64,000 nt of DNA from Pegoplata infirma (lineage: Eukaryota; Arthropoda; Insecta; Diptera; Anthomyiidae), in NCBI GenBank assembly GCA_963921195.1, contig OY992540.1, positions 132,680,671 through 132,744,670 of the forward strand, written 5' to 3'. The notes under the pieces were generated by a model, which made no database searches, was not told the origin of the DNA, and saw only the letters and a program-made list of their open reading frames with translations. This document shows positions 24,319-35,860 of this stretch, piece by piece (position 1 is the first letter of the stretch; every line of letters begins with the position of its first letter). The translations under genes were made by a program, and so were the position numbers.

Positions 24319-24600
24319 TAACACTAAAAAAAATTAACAAAATATGGAAAAATAAACTAAATTCAAGGAAAATAGTTTCTAAATGGTCGTCATAGTTTTT
24401 GATCCAACATTTTTGTCCGTTCCGCTCTTCGTAAGTTTTTGGGAAGCCAACTTTTTTAAAAGTTAGGGCCCATTAGACACCACACATGTGAATAGGACCG
24501 GCGATACTATGGGCAGCCAACGAACCAAAACTGGCCTCTATTTTACTCTAGCTGGCTTAGTTTTTGAGATATCGCCATTTTAAGTTTTTTTTTTAAATAT
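24319..24600. mobile_element. Decayed third copy of the 20218/52479 MITE
   Basis: CACTAAAAAAAATTAAC start, then CATAGTTTTTGATCCAACAT, GTCCGTTCCGCTCT, GGACCGGCGATACTATGG and CTGGCTTAGTTTTTGAGATA. Internal deletion; the right end is not found. Confidence 0.6.
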
Positions 24601-25556
24601 TTTTCCTAATTATTAAAACAATGTTTTGGATACTTGAAAATATAAAAAAATAAACAAAAAAGTATCTTACGATATTTATATTTATGAATTTTGTTGCTCT
24701 GAATACGAATATCAAAAAATTTTTTAAATCGGTTTTTGAGATATCGCTTTTTGAAATTTTGCAAAAAAAATTGTGGTTTTTCCACGGTCAAGAAATTTAA
24801 AAACAAAATCTCAATTTTGATTATTAAAAAATAACCCACTGTGCACCGTTGCGTATGATTGTTATTTAAAGGCAATTTCAATATTAAGCATACGCCTTAT
24901 ACAGTTTTCAGCAATTATTACACTGTGCTACAAAAAACACAAAATCAAATATACTTTTAAAATGATGTAGTTGAGGTTGTACGTCTCGTCGAAAAGATCA
25001 CAAAAATGCCCATCAAACTTGCCAGACACCCTCAAATTTTAAAATTATTGTCAAAAAACGATTTTTTGGAACTTTTCACACTAACTTAAAGATTTTTCCA
25101 ACGATTTTTAATTTTTCAACTGTTTTGGATAGAAGAAGGATAGGGCTTTTCATGTGTGTAAATTAGTCTATACATATAAAAAAGATATGAATTGATTTTT
25201 TCAACAATATCAAATTTTTTGTTATTTTTTGAAAATTTTTTGAGTTTATCGATTTTTTTCTGTTATAGTTCATTTAACAACATTTATATTTATAAACGTA
25301 TTCTTAAATAAAATTTAACTGTGAATACGATAAGGTTTATGCCGAAAAAATCGGTCTTGTCGAGTATATCACAAAAATGCCCATTAAACTAGCCACACAC
25401 CCTCAAATTTTAGAGTTATTGTCAAAAAAACGTTTTTTTGGGACTTTTCTCACTAAACCTTTTGTAATTCAGAAAATTGTCAACCGATTTTAAATGCTTT
25501 AACTGTTTTTGATAGAAGAAGGATGGGGCTTTCCATCTGTGTGAATGGGTATATAC

Positions 25557-27628
25557 TAGGGTGCTCCAAAAAAATGAAGTTGTTAAATATTGGCCGTAAC
25601 TCCCCCTAGAAATATGCATTTGGGTGTAAAAATATGTTTTGCAAAATTATAGGGTAATCGGATGTGGTTAAGGCGTGCCGCATCGGCCCTGAAGTTTGAA
25701 AAACGGATTACAAGGGGAAAATATGACTTTTTTGTAATTTTCTCAATTTTTTTGATATTTTGAATAAAAATTGAATTCAAATGGTCACTGAATTTTGATT
25801 AAGAGTTAATTGTCTATCAAATAAGGTATTACAAATTAAAATCGGTTGAAAATCAGCCAAGTTATTACAACTTCCCCAGGCAACTAACGTGTGTTAGGCC
25901 ACTTAATCAAGGAATTCTAGCCCCATTTTTGAAATTTATTGAAATTATCTACTGTAAAAACATTTTTTTATTCTTCAAGTCCCAATGTACTATGAAGATA
26001 AATATTTTTTATTTTGCGTTTTGCTAACTTGTTTTAAATTAATGCTAAAGTGGTCTGAATTTTTCAAGACTATTTCCAAATCTCCAATTTTAAATTTTTA
26101 TTTTTTTTGTTAAAGAAATTTTAAAAATTCGACTATTGGAGTTTAAGGATTTGTTAAGCACATATAAAGGAATAAAAACCCCAAAAATTGTAGGGTTTGC
26201 TGTTTTCATTTGGGATTTACAGTGATTTAATTTAGGCGGATTTCGGGAAAGTAGAGATTTTTGGCCATTTTTTAGCTTTTATTTTTTTTTTTTGTTTTTT
26301 TTACAAACTTCATATGTTTTGGACCGAATTATATCAACACGAGATAGAATACTTCAATTTGCAAAATTAGGGCGAAATGGAGATATAAAAAATTGCCCCT
26401 GTTAAGGGTCAAAGGTCAAATTTTAGAAAATTTTGAATTTTTAAACATTAACAGATTTTCTGAGTGGAAATATATGAAACTACTTGATGTCATTGTAAAA
26501 GGTGTTAACATATGTCTTTTTGTTTAAATTCAGAATATTAACCCTTTAGTGCTGGTGGGGCCTATTCGACCCTTTGATCAAAATACACTTACATTATCTC
26601 AATTAAATTAAAAAAATTATAGGCCCCAACAGCACTTAAGGGTTAAATATCTAAATTTTAAATATTTGCCATTTAGTTTAGACCAATTAAAATAACATCA
26701 AGTAGATTTCACAAAATCCACCCAGCAAATTTGTTAATGTTTAAAAATTCAAAATTTTCTAAAATTTGACCTTTGACCCTTAACAGGCGTAAATTTTTAT
26801 ATCTCAATTTCGCCCTAATTTTGCGAATTGAAGTATTCCATCTCGTGTTGATATAATTCGGTCCAAAACATATGAAGTTTGTAAAAATAACCAAAAAAAA
26901 TAAATAAAAGCTAAAAAAGGGCAAAACATCACTACTTTCCCGAAATCCACCAAAATTAAATCACTGTAAATCCCAAATGAAAACAGCAAACCCTACAATT
27001 TTTGGGGTTTTTATTCCTTTATATGTGCTTAACAAATCCTTAAACTCCAATAGTCGAATTTTTAAAATTTCTTTAACAAAAAAAATAAAAATTTAAAATT
27101 GGAGATTTGAAAATAGTGTTGAAAAATTCAGACCAATTTAGCATTTATTTAAAACAAGTTAGCAAAACGCAAAATGAAAAATATTTATCTTCTTAGTACA
27201 TTGGGACTTGAAGAATAAAAAAATGTTTTTACAGTAGATAATTTCAATAAATTTCAAAAATGGGGCTAGAATTCCTTGATTAAGTGGCCTGACACACGTT
27301 AGTTGCCTGGGGAAGTTGTAATAACTTGGCTGATTTTCAACCGATTTTAATTTTTAATACCCTATTTGATAGACAATTAACTCTTAATCAAAATTCAGTG
27401 ACCATTTGAATTCAAACTTTACTCAAAATATCAAAAAAATTGAGAAAATGACAAAAAGTCATATTTTCCCCTTGTAATCCGTTTTTCAAACTTCAGGGCC
27501 GATGCGGCACGCCTTACCCACATCCGATTACCCTATAATTTTGCAAAACATATTTTTACACCCAAATGCATATTTCTAGGGGGAGTTACGGCCAATATTT
27601 AACAACTTCATTTTTTTGGAGCACCCTA
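25557..27628. mobile_element. 2.07-kb palindromic hAT-like element
   Basis: TAGGGTGCTCCAAAAAAATG is mirrored by CATTTTTTTGGAGCACCCTA. The 8-bp duplication GTATATAC stands at 25549-25556 and 27629-27636 and fits the hAT preference nTnnnnAn. Arms of about 1 kb are nearly complementary throughout, with a short loop around 26560-26640 bounded by AACCCTTTAGTGCTG/CAGCACTTAAGGGTT. No protein. Confidence 0.93.
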
Positions 27629-27644
27629 GTATATACATATAAGA

Positions 27645-27999
27645 CCCGAGTAAAAAAAAAAACTTTTTTGATCTAATTTGATCTCAAAATTGGCTGTATC
27701 GAGTTGGATCAGATGTTGATCTAAATGTATTATTTTAGATACACAAATATAAAAAATGATATAATTAGATCCGAATTTTGGTCACATCCAATTAAATCCA
27801 CTAGATCTTATTTTATATAAATTAATATAGATTTATATAATTACATAAAGTCAGATATATTTATGTATACCCTCAGATAAGAAAATGGATCCGCAATAAA
27901 TCTCAGATAAATTTAGATCTGAACATATAAAAACTCATATATAATTTAATATGATTGTATCAATTTATATATCATTATATCAAAACTTTTTTACTAGGG
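27645..27999. mobile_element. CCCGAGTAAAAA MITE, copy 1 (2-bp duplication GA)
   Basis: CCCGAGTAAAAAAA at the left and TTTTTTACTAGGG at the right. The opposite arm of the host element gives the empty site: on the minus strand near 28765 it reads ATAAGAGAGATATTT, against ATAAGA..GAGAGATATTT here, so only GA is duplicated. Interior is TATAATTTGATC-rich. Confidence 0.8.
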
Positions 28000-29027
28000 G
28001 AGAGATATTTATGGATTTTTTCTAAAAAATCTAATTTTTTTGTTATTTTTTGAAAATTTTTCAAGTTTATCGATTTTTTTCTGCTATAGTTCGTTTAACA
28101 ACCTTTATATTTATAAACGTATTTTTAAAGAAAATTTGATTCTGAATACGATAAGCTTTATCCTGAAGAAATCGGATAATAATTGACAGAGTTGTGATAA
28201 TTTTTCTAAAAAAGAAAATTAAGATTTTGCAGGAAATCGCAGTTCAGATAACCCAGGCAAAAAAATATAAAAATAAACGAACATACTAAGAGGTCGCGTA
28301 TCATTATTTTAAAGGTTTTTGGCCTCCTGAATTCGAATTTGACGCTGAAGTCGCGCTATCTTATTAAGTTTTTGATATACCAATTTATGTTAAATATCTC
28401 AAAAACCTGACGAGATAGAGCAATTTAAAGGCCAGATTCGGATTCAGAGCGCCAAAAACCTTTAAAAATATTGTACATGCACTCTTATGATAAAATTGTT
28501 TTTTTTTGCCTGGGATATCTGAACGTCGATTTCCTGCAAAATCTTAATTTTCTTTTTTAGAAAAATTATCACAACTCTGACAATTGTTATCCGATTTCTT
28601 CAGGATAAAGCTTATCGTATTCAGAATCAAATTTTCTTTAAAAATACGTTTATAAATATAAAGGTTGTTAAACGAACTATAGCAGAAAAAAATCGATAAA
28701 CTTGAAAAATTTTCAAAAAATAACAAAAAAAAATAGATTTTTTAGAAAAAATCAATAAATATCTCTCTTATATGTATAGACCCATTCACACAAATGAAAA
28801 GCCCCATCCTTCTTCTATCAAAAACAGTTAAAGCATTTAAAATCGGTTGAAAATTTTCTGAATTACAAAAGGTTTAGTGAGAAAGTCCCAAAAAAACGTT
28901 TTTTTGACAATAACTCTAAAATTTGAGGGTGTGGCTAGTTTAATGGGCATTTTTGTGATCTACTCGACAAGACCAACAACCTATACTTTGTCACATTAGA
29001 AGTATTTTTTACTGTAGCACAGTGTTA

Positions 29028-29523
29028 TTATTATAATAAAAGTTCACCAACTTCAAATGCGTGTAAAAAAAATCTAGCGCTGAACTAAAAAGAAACTTGA
29101 AGGTTTTTTTTTTATGGAGTATGTCAACTTTTATTTGCTTTTGTATTCATTGTTGCACTGTGTTATTCATATTGTATAAAATTTTCACCTGCGAAAAAAA
29201 TTAAATTGCTTTGTTTTTTGTTAAAAAAATATTTTTTATTTTTTAAAATTATTGAAATCACCTTTTCAACAAATTTAATTAAATGATGTATTCATTTGAG
29301 TATAAATAATTATTTCATATTTTTTTGTTTTTTTGTAAATGAACCACATTAATTAACTTTTTATTTATATTATTATAAGTTCATTTAAACTTGTCATGTA
29401 GTATTAAATAGAAAAATAAATAAATAAAATATGTTTCATCATAAAAAATATGTATAAAAAACAACAGGAAAAAACTCTCCACAATTAATGTGGTACTTAT
29501 AATGCATAAAAAAAATTATATTA
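29028..29523. other. Apparently unique AT-rich DNA
   Basis: Long T/A runs, no recognised repeat or gene signal. Confidence 0.35.
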
Positions 29524-32340
29524 TAAAACAAGTAAAAAATTTAAATTCGGCCTTGCCGAATGTATTGATACTCTGCACAATTTCTAAAAGATTATTGCAA
29601 AAAACGTTATTTAAAGGGAAATTACTTTTGAAAAAAAAAAAAATTCCGCGAAAAAAAAAATTTTTGGTAAAAAATCCGCAAATTTTTTCTTTTTTTGTAA
29701 TAAAAAAATATGTTTGTACTTTTTGTAAATACCATTCGGTTTTCAATTATGTTCACATATATCAACCAGCAGCCGAATTAAAGCATTTTGTATTTTTAGG
29801 TTATGTTGAATGTACCAACATTTTTGATGTGTCCTTACATTTTCGTTCATAACTTTTGAACCGCTGCACAGTGATTCGTTTCATTGGCAAAAATCAAAAA
29901 AAAGAGTATGTCTTCAATGTTAATGATTTTTTGAATTTTTACAGTTTGACAGTAAACTAAAAGAAATATGTGCTTTTGTTATTTTTAAGAAGTCATATGT
30001 TGCCACAAGAGGGCGCTAAAGTACGGAAATTTAACGCCATTTTGTTAAAACCTAAATATTGATTTTTATAGGTTTACTAAAAAAATTATGAAAAATCTAA
30101 TTTTAAAGAAATCAACAAACTTTTTTTTGCAAAAGTTACTTAAATATATTTGCTAAAAGTTGTATTTGCAAGTTTTTAGAGTTAATCTTAAAATACATTT
30201 TTGTATTGCTCTGAAATCTATATTTTTTCTACCGAATCCCAAAAAATTGACAAATTTTGATGGAATGCATAAAAAAAGTTCGTGAGTCAAAAAATTATTT
30301 TTTTCGCTTTTTCGATAGCTTAGACTATAGTTTATAAGGCAAAACAATAAAAATAACTAAGTTTTTGTCTGAAGTTGGAAAAAAGTTAGGTTTTTTTTGT
30401 GTCTTTATTTAATTTTTTTCAAAAGCTATATTATTAATGGAAAAAATATTTAAAAAAAATCGAATATTAAGTATTTTTTCTTTACACATTGATATATTAT
30501 ATAGTATTCTGTAAAAATATAATAAAAAATCAGAAAAAAATTATGCAGTACGTGGGCCGTTTTGCTTTAAAAGTTGTCTATGACTTTTACTAAAATCCCC
30601 AAAATCACCAAAATTTAATGGCCCTCATAAAAAAAGTTCGTGAATAAAATTTTTTTGTTTTTTATTTTTTTTGTAGCTTTAACTATGTTTTATAAGACCA
30701 AAAAATAAAAATAACTAAGTTTTTTTTTTTAAGTTGAAAAAAAAAAAAATTTTTTAAAAAATCTAAAATTGGATTATTTTTTTTTTTTTTTTATTTATTT
30801 TATGTACTGTAAATAAATTTCAAAAAATACATCAACATTTTCGTGTTTTTTATATAAAGGGTTTTATTGTATTGTATACCATAAATTTATAGTAAATATA
30901 TCGATAAAATAAGTATACAGTGGCCCATTTTGCTTTAAAACCAGTATTTAAGTTTCGTTGGTATCCCAAATCAAAACCAAATTTTTTTTTGAGATACATA
31001 AAAAAGTTCGTACTTAAAAATTATTTTTCATTGATTTTTTTAACATCCTGGACTGTTTTCTATACGATCAAATAATAAAAATAACTAAGTTTTTGAAAAA
31101 AAAAAATTTCAAGTATCCAAAAAAATTTTTTTTTTAGTTTTTTGTTATTAACGCGGTATATAATTAGAAATAAAGCAAGTATTAAACGACTTTACTTAAA
31201 ACTTATCTTGAATAAGTTTATTTTCGTAATGCAACTGGAAATAAGTGTTGCGAATGTTTTGTTTTTGCAGTTATTACGTATTTTTAAATTTTTGACTATA
31301 TTTAAAAAAAGGATATATTAACAGCTTTTTTGTTACCGCAAGCAACTCAACGAAATTTGGCACACTTATTAATGTTATTTGATCTAATCTATATTAAAAA
31401 TTTGATAGCAATTGAAAGATTTTTAAAATAGTTACAGCGATTTCAAGAAAAAGGATATATGCCAGCCACGCGAGTCCTAGCTCAGATTAAAATATGAATG
31501 TTGTACGTCGATGGTTATCTAAATTTCTAAGACAATAACTAAGTTAATTAATTTTATATCAAGTTTTGTGGCTAAAACTCCACTTTTAAATTTCAGGATA
31601 TACGACAGGTACAAATGTCCTTCGACCGATTTGCTCAAAATTTTTATTTTTTTTTTCTATTAATTAATTTTGTGCTTGCGTACCAAATTTGGAAAATCGT
31701 TGACAACTCTTTCTATTTTATTTTTGTGATTAAACTATATTAACACTTTATTGCAGTTTTTAAAAAGGATATATAAATAACTTTTGTTTTACAGAACCGA
31801 TTTCAGCGAAATTTGGTACACACATTGACATCACTTATTCAAATTTTTACAAAAAATTTCAAGGGTATCGAGTAATTTTTGAGCGATTTACAATTTTTTT
31901 AAGAAAAAGGATATATGGCAGCCACACGAGTCCTTGCTTCAATCTAGAAAAAAATTTACACATAAAATACTATATCAAAATTGGTAACATTGACAAAGTT
32001 TGGGAATTTTGTGACCATTTTTGTAGTTTTAATCACATATTTAAATTTCAGGATATATGGGGGGTAGGCGTGTCCTTGCTCCGATTTTCCCAAAAATTCG
32101 TTTTTTTCTTGATTAGATAATTAAATGCTTGTGTACCAAATTTCAGAAATCTGCGACCAATATTCTATTTTTGCCCACTCGATATATGGGAACGAATCAC
32201 TGTGCGCTGAACCGATATTGCTCAAATACAATACCAAACTGCTCGGAGGAACTTCCTATACATGTGTTAAATTTCAGTCATCTCCGTGTAATATTTTGGG
32301 CGTGATCACAGTTTCCACAGACAGACGGACATTGCTAGAA
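29524..32340 (+). repeat. DR-A1 copy split by a CACAGTG-bounded insertion
   Basis: 29524-29866 holds AAACAAGTAAAAAATTTAAA, TTCGGCCTTGCCGAA, ATATATCAACCAGCAGCC and AACTTTTGAACCGCTG. Text resumes at 32205 with CGCTGAACCGATATTGCTC and ends near 32340 just after GACGGACATTGCTAG. The rest of the 3' end is missing. Confidence 0.85.
29867..32204. mobile_element. Transib-like element 1 (CACAGTG ends, CGCTG duplication)
   Basis: CACAGTGATTCGTT at the left and AACGAATCACTGTG at the right, with CGCTG at 29862-29866 and again at 32205-32209. Empty sites at 13302 and 41297 show a single CGCTG in the same DR-A context. Heptamer, 23 bases and an A-rich 9-mer can be read at both ends (AAAAAAAGA; GCAAAAATA). 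Interior has three ~370-bp units (AAAAAGTTCGT..AAAATAACTAAGTTTTT) and two ~430-bp units (AAAAAGGATATAT..GCCAGCCAC), and no transposase. Confidence 0.85.
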
Positions 32341-32384
32341 CACAGCAATTATTTAGTAATGATATATACTTATCTTCCGAATTA

Positions 32385-33495
32385 TAAAAATTACCTTTTA
32401 TAAAAAGTACCTTTTATAAAAAGTACCTTTTATAAAAAGTACCTTTTATAAAAAGTACCTTTTACAAAAAGTACCTTTTATTAAAAGTACCTTTTAAAAA
32501 CAGTAACATTTATAAAAGGTACCTTTAATAAAAAGTACCTTTTATAAAAAGTACCTTTTAAAAAAGTACCTTTTAAAAAAATACCTTTTTTAAAAAGTAC
32601 CTTTTATAAAAAGTACCTTTTATAAAAAGTACCTTTTATAAAAAGTACCTTTTATAAAAAGTACCTTTTATAAAAAGTACCTTTTATTAAAAGTACCTTT
32701 TATAAAAATACCTTTTATAAAAAGTACCTTTTACACAAAGTAGCTTTTATAAAAAGTACCTTTTATAAAAAGTACCTTTAATAAAAAGTACCTTTTATAA
32801 AAAGTGCCTTTTATAAAAAGTACCTTTTATAAAAAGTACCTTTTATAAAAAGTACCTTTTATAAAAATTACCTTTTATAAAAAGTACCTTTTATAAAAAG
32901 TACCTTTTATAAAAAGTACCTTTTACAAAAAGTACCTTTTATAAAAAGTACCTTTTTTAAAAAGTACATATTATAAAAAGTACCTTTTATAAATAGTACC
33001 TTTTATAAAAAAAAACTTTTACTAAAAAGTGTCTTTTATAAAAAGTACCTTTTAAAAAAAGTAACTTTTATAAAAAATACCTTTTATAAAAAGTACCTTT
33101 TATAAAAAGTACCTTTTATAAAAAGTACCTTTTATAAAAAGTGCCTTTTATAAAAAGTACCTTTTATAAAAAGAATGTTTTATAAAAAGTACCTTTTATA
33201 AAAAGTACCTTATATAAAAAGTACCTTTTATAAAAAGTACCTTTTATAAAAAGTACCTTTTGTAAGAAGTACCTTTTATAAAGAGAACCTTTTATAAAAA
33301 CTACCTTTTATAAAAAGAACCTTTTATAAAAACTACCTTTTATAAAAAGTACCTTTTATAAAAAGTGCCTTTTACAAAAATTAACTTTTATAAAAAGTAA
33401 CTTTTATAAAAAGTACCTTTTGTTTAAAGTACCTATTATAAAACGTACCTTTTGTAAAAAGTAGCTTTCGTAAAAAGTACCTTTTGTAAAAAGTA
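32385..33495. repeat. 16-bp satellite array (TTTTATAAAAAGTACC)
   Basis: About 69 head-to-tail units of TTTTATAAAAAGTACC, many identical. Each unit is nearly self-complementary and contains TATAAAA. The array begins just where the truncated DR-A1 copy stops. Confidence 0.97.
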
Positions 33496-33928
33496 CCAAA
33501 AGTACACTTTTTGGTACTTTTTTATTTCCTAAAAAAAAATCATAGAAACTTAAATATTGGAAGGTTTACCTCTTGGAAAATAAAGGGGTTAAAAGGGATA
33601 AAAAGTGTACTTTCGGTACTTTTGATATTTTCTGACGTAATGGTTCTAGAAATTTAGAATTTTGGATGTAAAACTTCCGGTGAAAAAAAAATGGAAAAAG
33701 TACTTTTTGGAAATTCCGTTTCTTTAAAGGGTTAAAAGTATACTTTTTGTACCTTTAATATTTGCTGAAATAATGGTCCTAGCTAATTGAAATTTGGAAT
33801 ATAGGATTCTTTGGTGAAGAAAGAACCATTCTGAAAGAGGTACTTTTTGGAAATTCCGTTTTTAACGGGGGTAATAAAGTGTACTTTTTTTTCCTATATT
33901 AATGATCTTTGAAGCTTTAATTTTGGAA
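33496..33928 (+). repeat. ~150-bp tandem units beside the 16-bp satellite, part 1
   Basis: About three units with GTACTTTTTGGAAATTCCG, GGTTAAAAGT, TAATGGT(C/T)CTAG and TTTGGAAT.TA followed by GGTGAA. The word AAAAGTGTACTTTTT links them to the satellite. Continues after the insertion at 35704. Confidence 0.75.
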
Positions 33929-33933
33929 TGTAG

Positions 33934-35698
33934 CACAGTGGGAAAAAACACCAATCTGGCAGGAAAAAAATCATATCTTCTAAACTATTGGTCTGATCCG
34001 ATAACAATACTTGGAGATTTTATAGCTAAGGATATGAGCTTTTTGTATAATGAATAATAAGAAACTGTTTTTCAATACAGGGTGCCCCAAAAGGTGTTAT
34101 ATACGACTACCCCAGGAGTATTTTTTTTTGTACCTGTTAGCTGTGGAAAATTATGTTTGAAATAAGAATTTTATACTTTTTGAAAAGTAAATGGGGTTAT
34201 CAAATATTGTAAGTGAAATCTGATAACATTTGGACATATACCCTACATCCAGCATATAACTAAAATAGGAGTCTTAGCACCTGATTGCATAAGCATATAC
34301 GAAATTTATGTTAACCTTTTGTCAATGTATAGTGCCATTGCCTCTTCTGGTGTGTATTATGTCGGTGCTTCAGAGGGGTAAAATACGGCTTTTTCATCTT
34401 TGTAGCCCTTTTTGGTGTTTTTTTTAATTTCATCTAATAATTGGGCTGCATCTCTCTTTCCAGATTTGTACAGACTTACTTTCGTAGCGACCAATAATTA
34501 TTCCTTGATATTATTTTGTACAAGATCCGAAACACGACTCCTCTTGGATTTTTTTTGTCGTTTCCAAAAAAGTCTTCAAAGACGCCCTCGAGGTTGTGAC
34601 GGTCCTGGTTCTTCTTCTTCTTCTAGAAAATCTATATTTTCATTCAACCATATATTGTAATGATTTTCAAAACTATATAAATTGCGAGAAACACTTGCCC
34701 ATCTACATTTGAATTTACTACATAAAGCTCGCACACTAACAGTTAGTTTTTTATAGCTATCATTCTCGTTGCAGATGTTATTTCCAAGTTTGGACAAGAT
34801 ATAATTGATAACTGTTGAGTTCCGATCAGAAGCACTGTCGCATTTACGCCAAACTTCAAATATCTCTCTCCGTTGAAATGACATGTCAAACAAATTTAAA
34901 AAAACCAAAGAGTTTATTAACCAATTCTAATGATAGTATTAAATTTATTATTATTTAGAACAATATTTTTATTAAGAATTTTTTGACCAACTGAATGCGA
35001 CTTAAATCGGTTATTTAAAAATCATAAAATCAAAAATAATTTTAATTCAGCACGAAGATTTCGACGCTCTACTATGTTAAAAATAAATTACTAACAATCC
35101 TTCGCGATTCTCAACATATACGTGAGTCGCTTTCATCGCTGCCTAGGTTTAGAATTATAATTATTGAAAGACCAAAATTACAAAAATAATTTTAAAAAAT
35201 CGCTACGCAGGCCTACGCAGCTAATTTTTTGAATAGTAATACTTCATTATATGTAGAATAATCTATAATTAAAGATTAAGCAGCATCTGACAGCGTTTTT
35301 TTTGTAGCTCCATAAGAATTTAAAAAAGTTAAAAAAAAACATTGTTTATGTAATTCGTTACGGGGGAGCCTTCGCAAAACAGATAACGTATGGAAATTTA
35401 TACATAATATACATAATAGCACCCTTTACAAGAAATCAAACACTTGGTGGGTAACGGCTTACCCCTTCCGATACACGGCGATGACAAGTTTACTATTATA
35501 AACAACTAACTGTGAGAGCCCAATAAATTGTCAACATTTGATGGTGTGTAATTCCCTAATGGGTTAACTAAACTTTAAGTTCTTAACGGATTAAAACGCA
35601 GTCACTATCCCACTTTAAAATCGCATTATAACTTTGTTAAAATCTGTTAGTTATATTTTGAATTATTTCCCGCTAGATTGGCAATTTTTCCCACTGTG
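33934..35698. mobile_element. Transib-like element 2 (CACAGTG ends, TGTAG duplication)
   Basis: CACAGTGGGAAAAAACACC at the left; on the minus strand the right end reads CACAGTGGGAAAAATTGCC. TGTAG at 33929-33933 and 35699-35703. The tandem unit one repeat upstream (near 33809) gives the empty form, TTTGGAATATAGGATTC. The left end is heptamer, exactly 23 bases, AAAAAAATC; the right end is heptamer, 23 bases, AAATAATTC. The inside of the spacers (CCAATCTGGC/CCAATCTAGC) resembles element 3. Contains a broken coding relic. Confidence 0.88.
34190..34908 (-). pseudogene. Frameshifted transposon protein relic, probably Transib-linked
   Basis: An open frame of 110 codons runs from ATG at 34908 to 34576 and looks like real protein, with mixed amino acids rather than repeat translation. 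It ends in an acidic run EEEEE followed by PGPSQPRG. Beyond its stop the reading continues only in other frames: a basic patch (KRSRVSDLVQNN), then SLYKSGKRDAAQLLDEI, then EEAMALYIDKRLT, with frameshifts and at least three stops. This layout (acidic linker, basic patch, EALALYI-type motif) recalls the N-terminal half of uncharacterised insect and cnidarian transposon proteins that I link loosely with Transib/RAG1-like transposases. The catalytic part is absent: about 260 bp remain before the element end. No intact promoter or start context is evident. Family assignment is tentative; that it is a dead coding relic is fairly sure. Confidence 0.6.
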
Positions 35699-35703
35699 TG
35701 TAG

Positions 35704-35860
35704 GGTCCTTCGGTGAAAAAAACATTCTCCAAAAGTAATTTTAAAAAATTCCGTTTGTAGAGGTGTAAAAAAGTATTTTTTGATACTTTTAATATTTCCT
35801 GTAATATTGTTCTTGGCACTGAAATTTTAAATATATCTTATAAGATATTTTTTTTTTAAT
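35704..35860 (+). repeat. ~150-bp tandem units, part 2
   Basis: GGTCCTTCGGTGAAAAAAAC, AAAAAATTCCGTTTG and GATACTTTTAATATTTCCTG continue the series interrupted at 33933. Confidence 0.75.

Larger units (their letters stand above)
24921..29024. mobile_element. 4.1-kb inverted-repeat element, TTA-flanked (Harbinger-like)
   Basis: CACTGTGCTACAAAAAACAC after TTA and TTACTGTAGCACAGTG before TTA. Inner arms mirror ATCACAAAAATGCCCAT(C/T)AA, ACACCCTCAAATTTTA, GATAGAAGAAGGAT and TTATAAACGTAT..TTAA. The left arm has a tandem duplication (units near 25000 and 25375). TIR start and TWA duplication match 7219-8281. No transposase. A hAT-like palindrome and a small MITE are inserted inside. Confidence 0.75.

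Noticed and set aside
24830..24850. A fourth CACAGTG element end (CCCACTGTG at 24837)
   Set aside because: No A-rich nonamer at 23 bases, no partner end and no 5-bp duplication found.
32385..33495. CRISPR-like array
   Set aside because: Units are directly contiguous 16-mers without spacers, in eukaryotic-type DNA.
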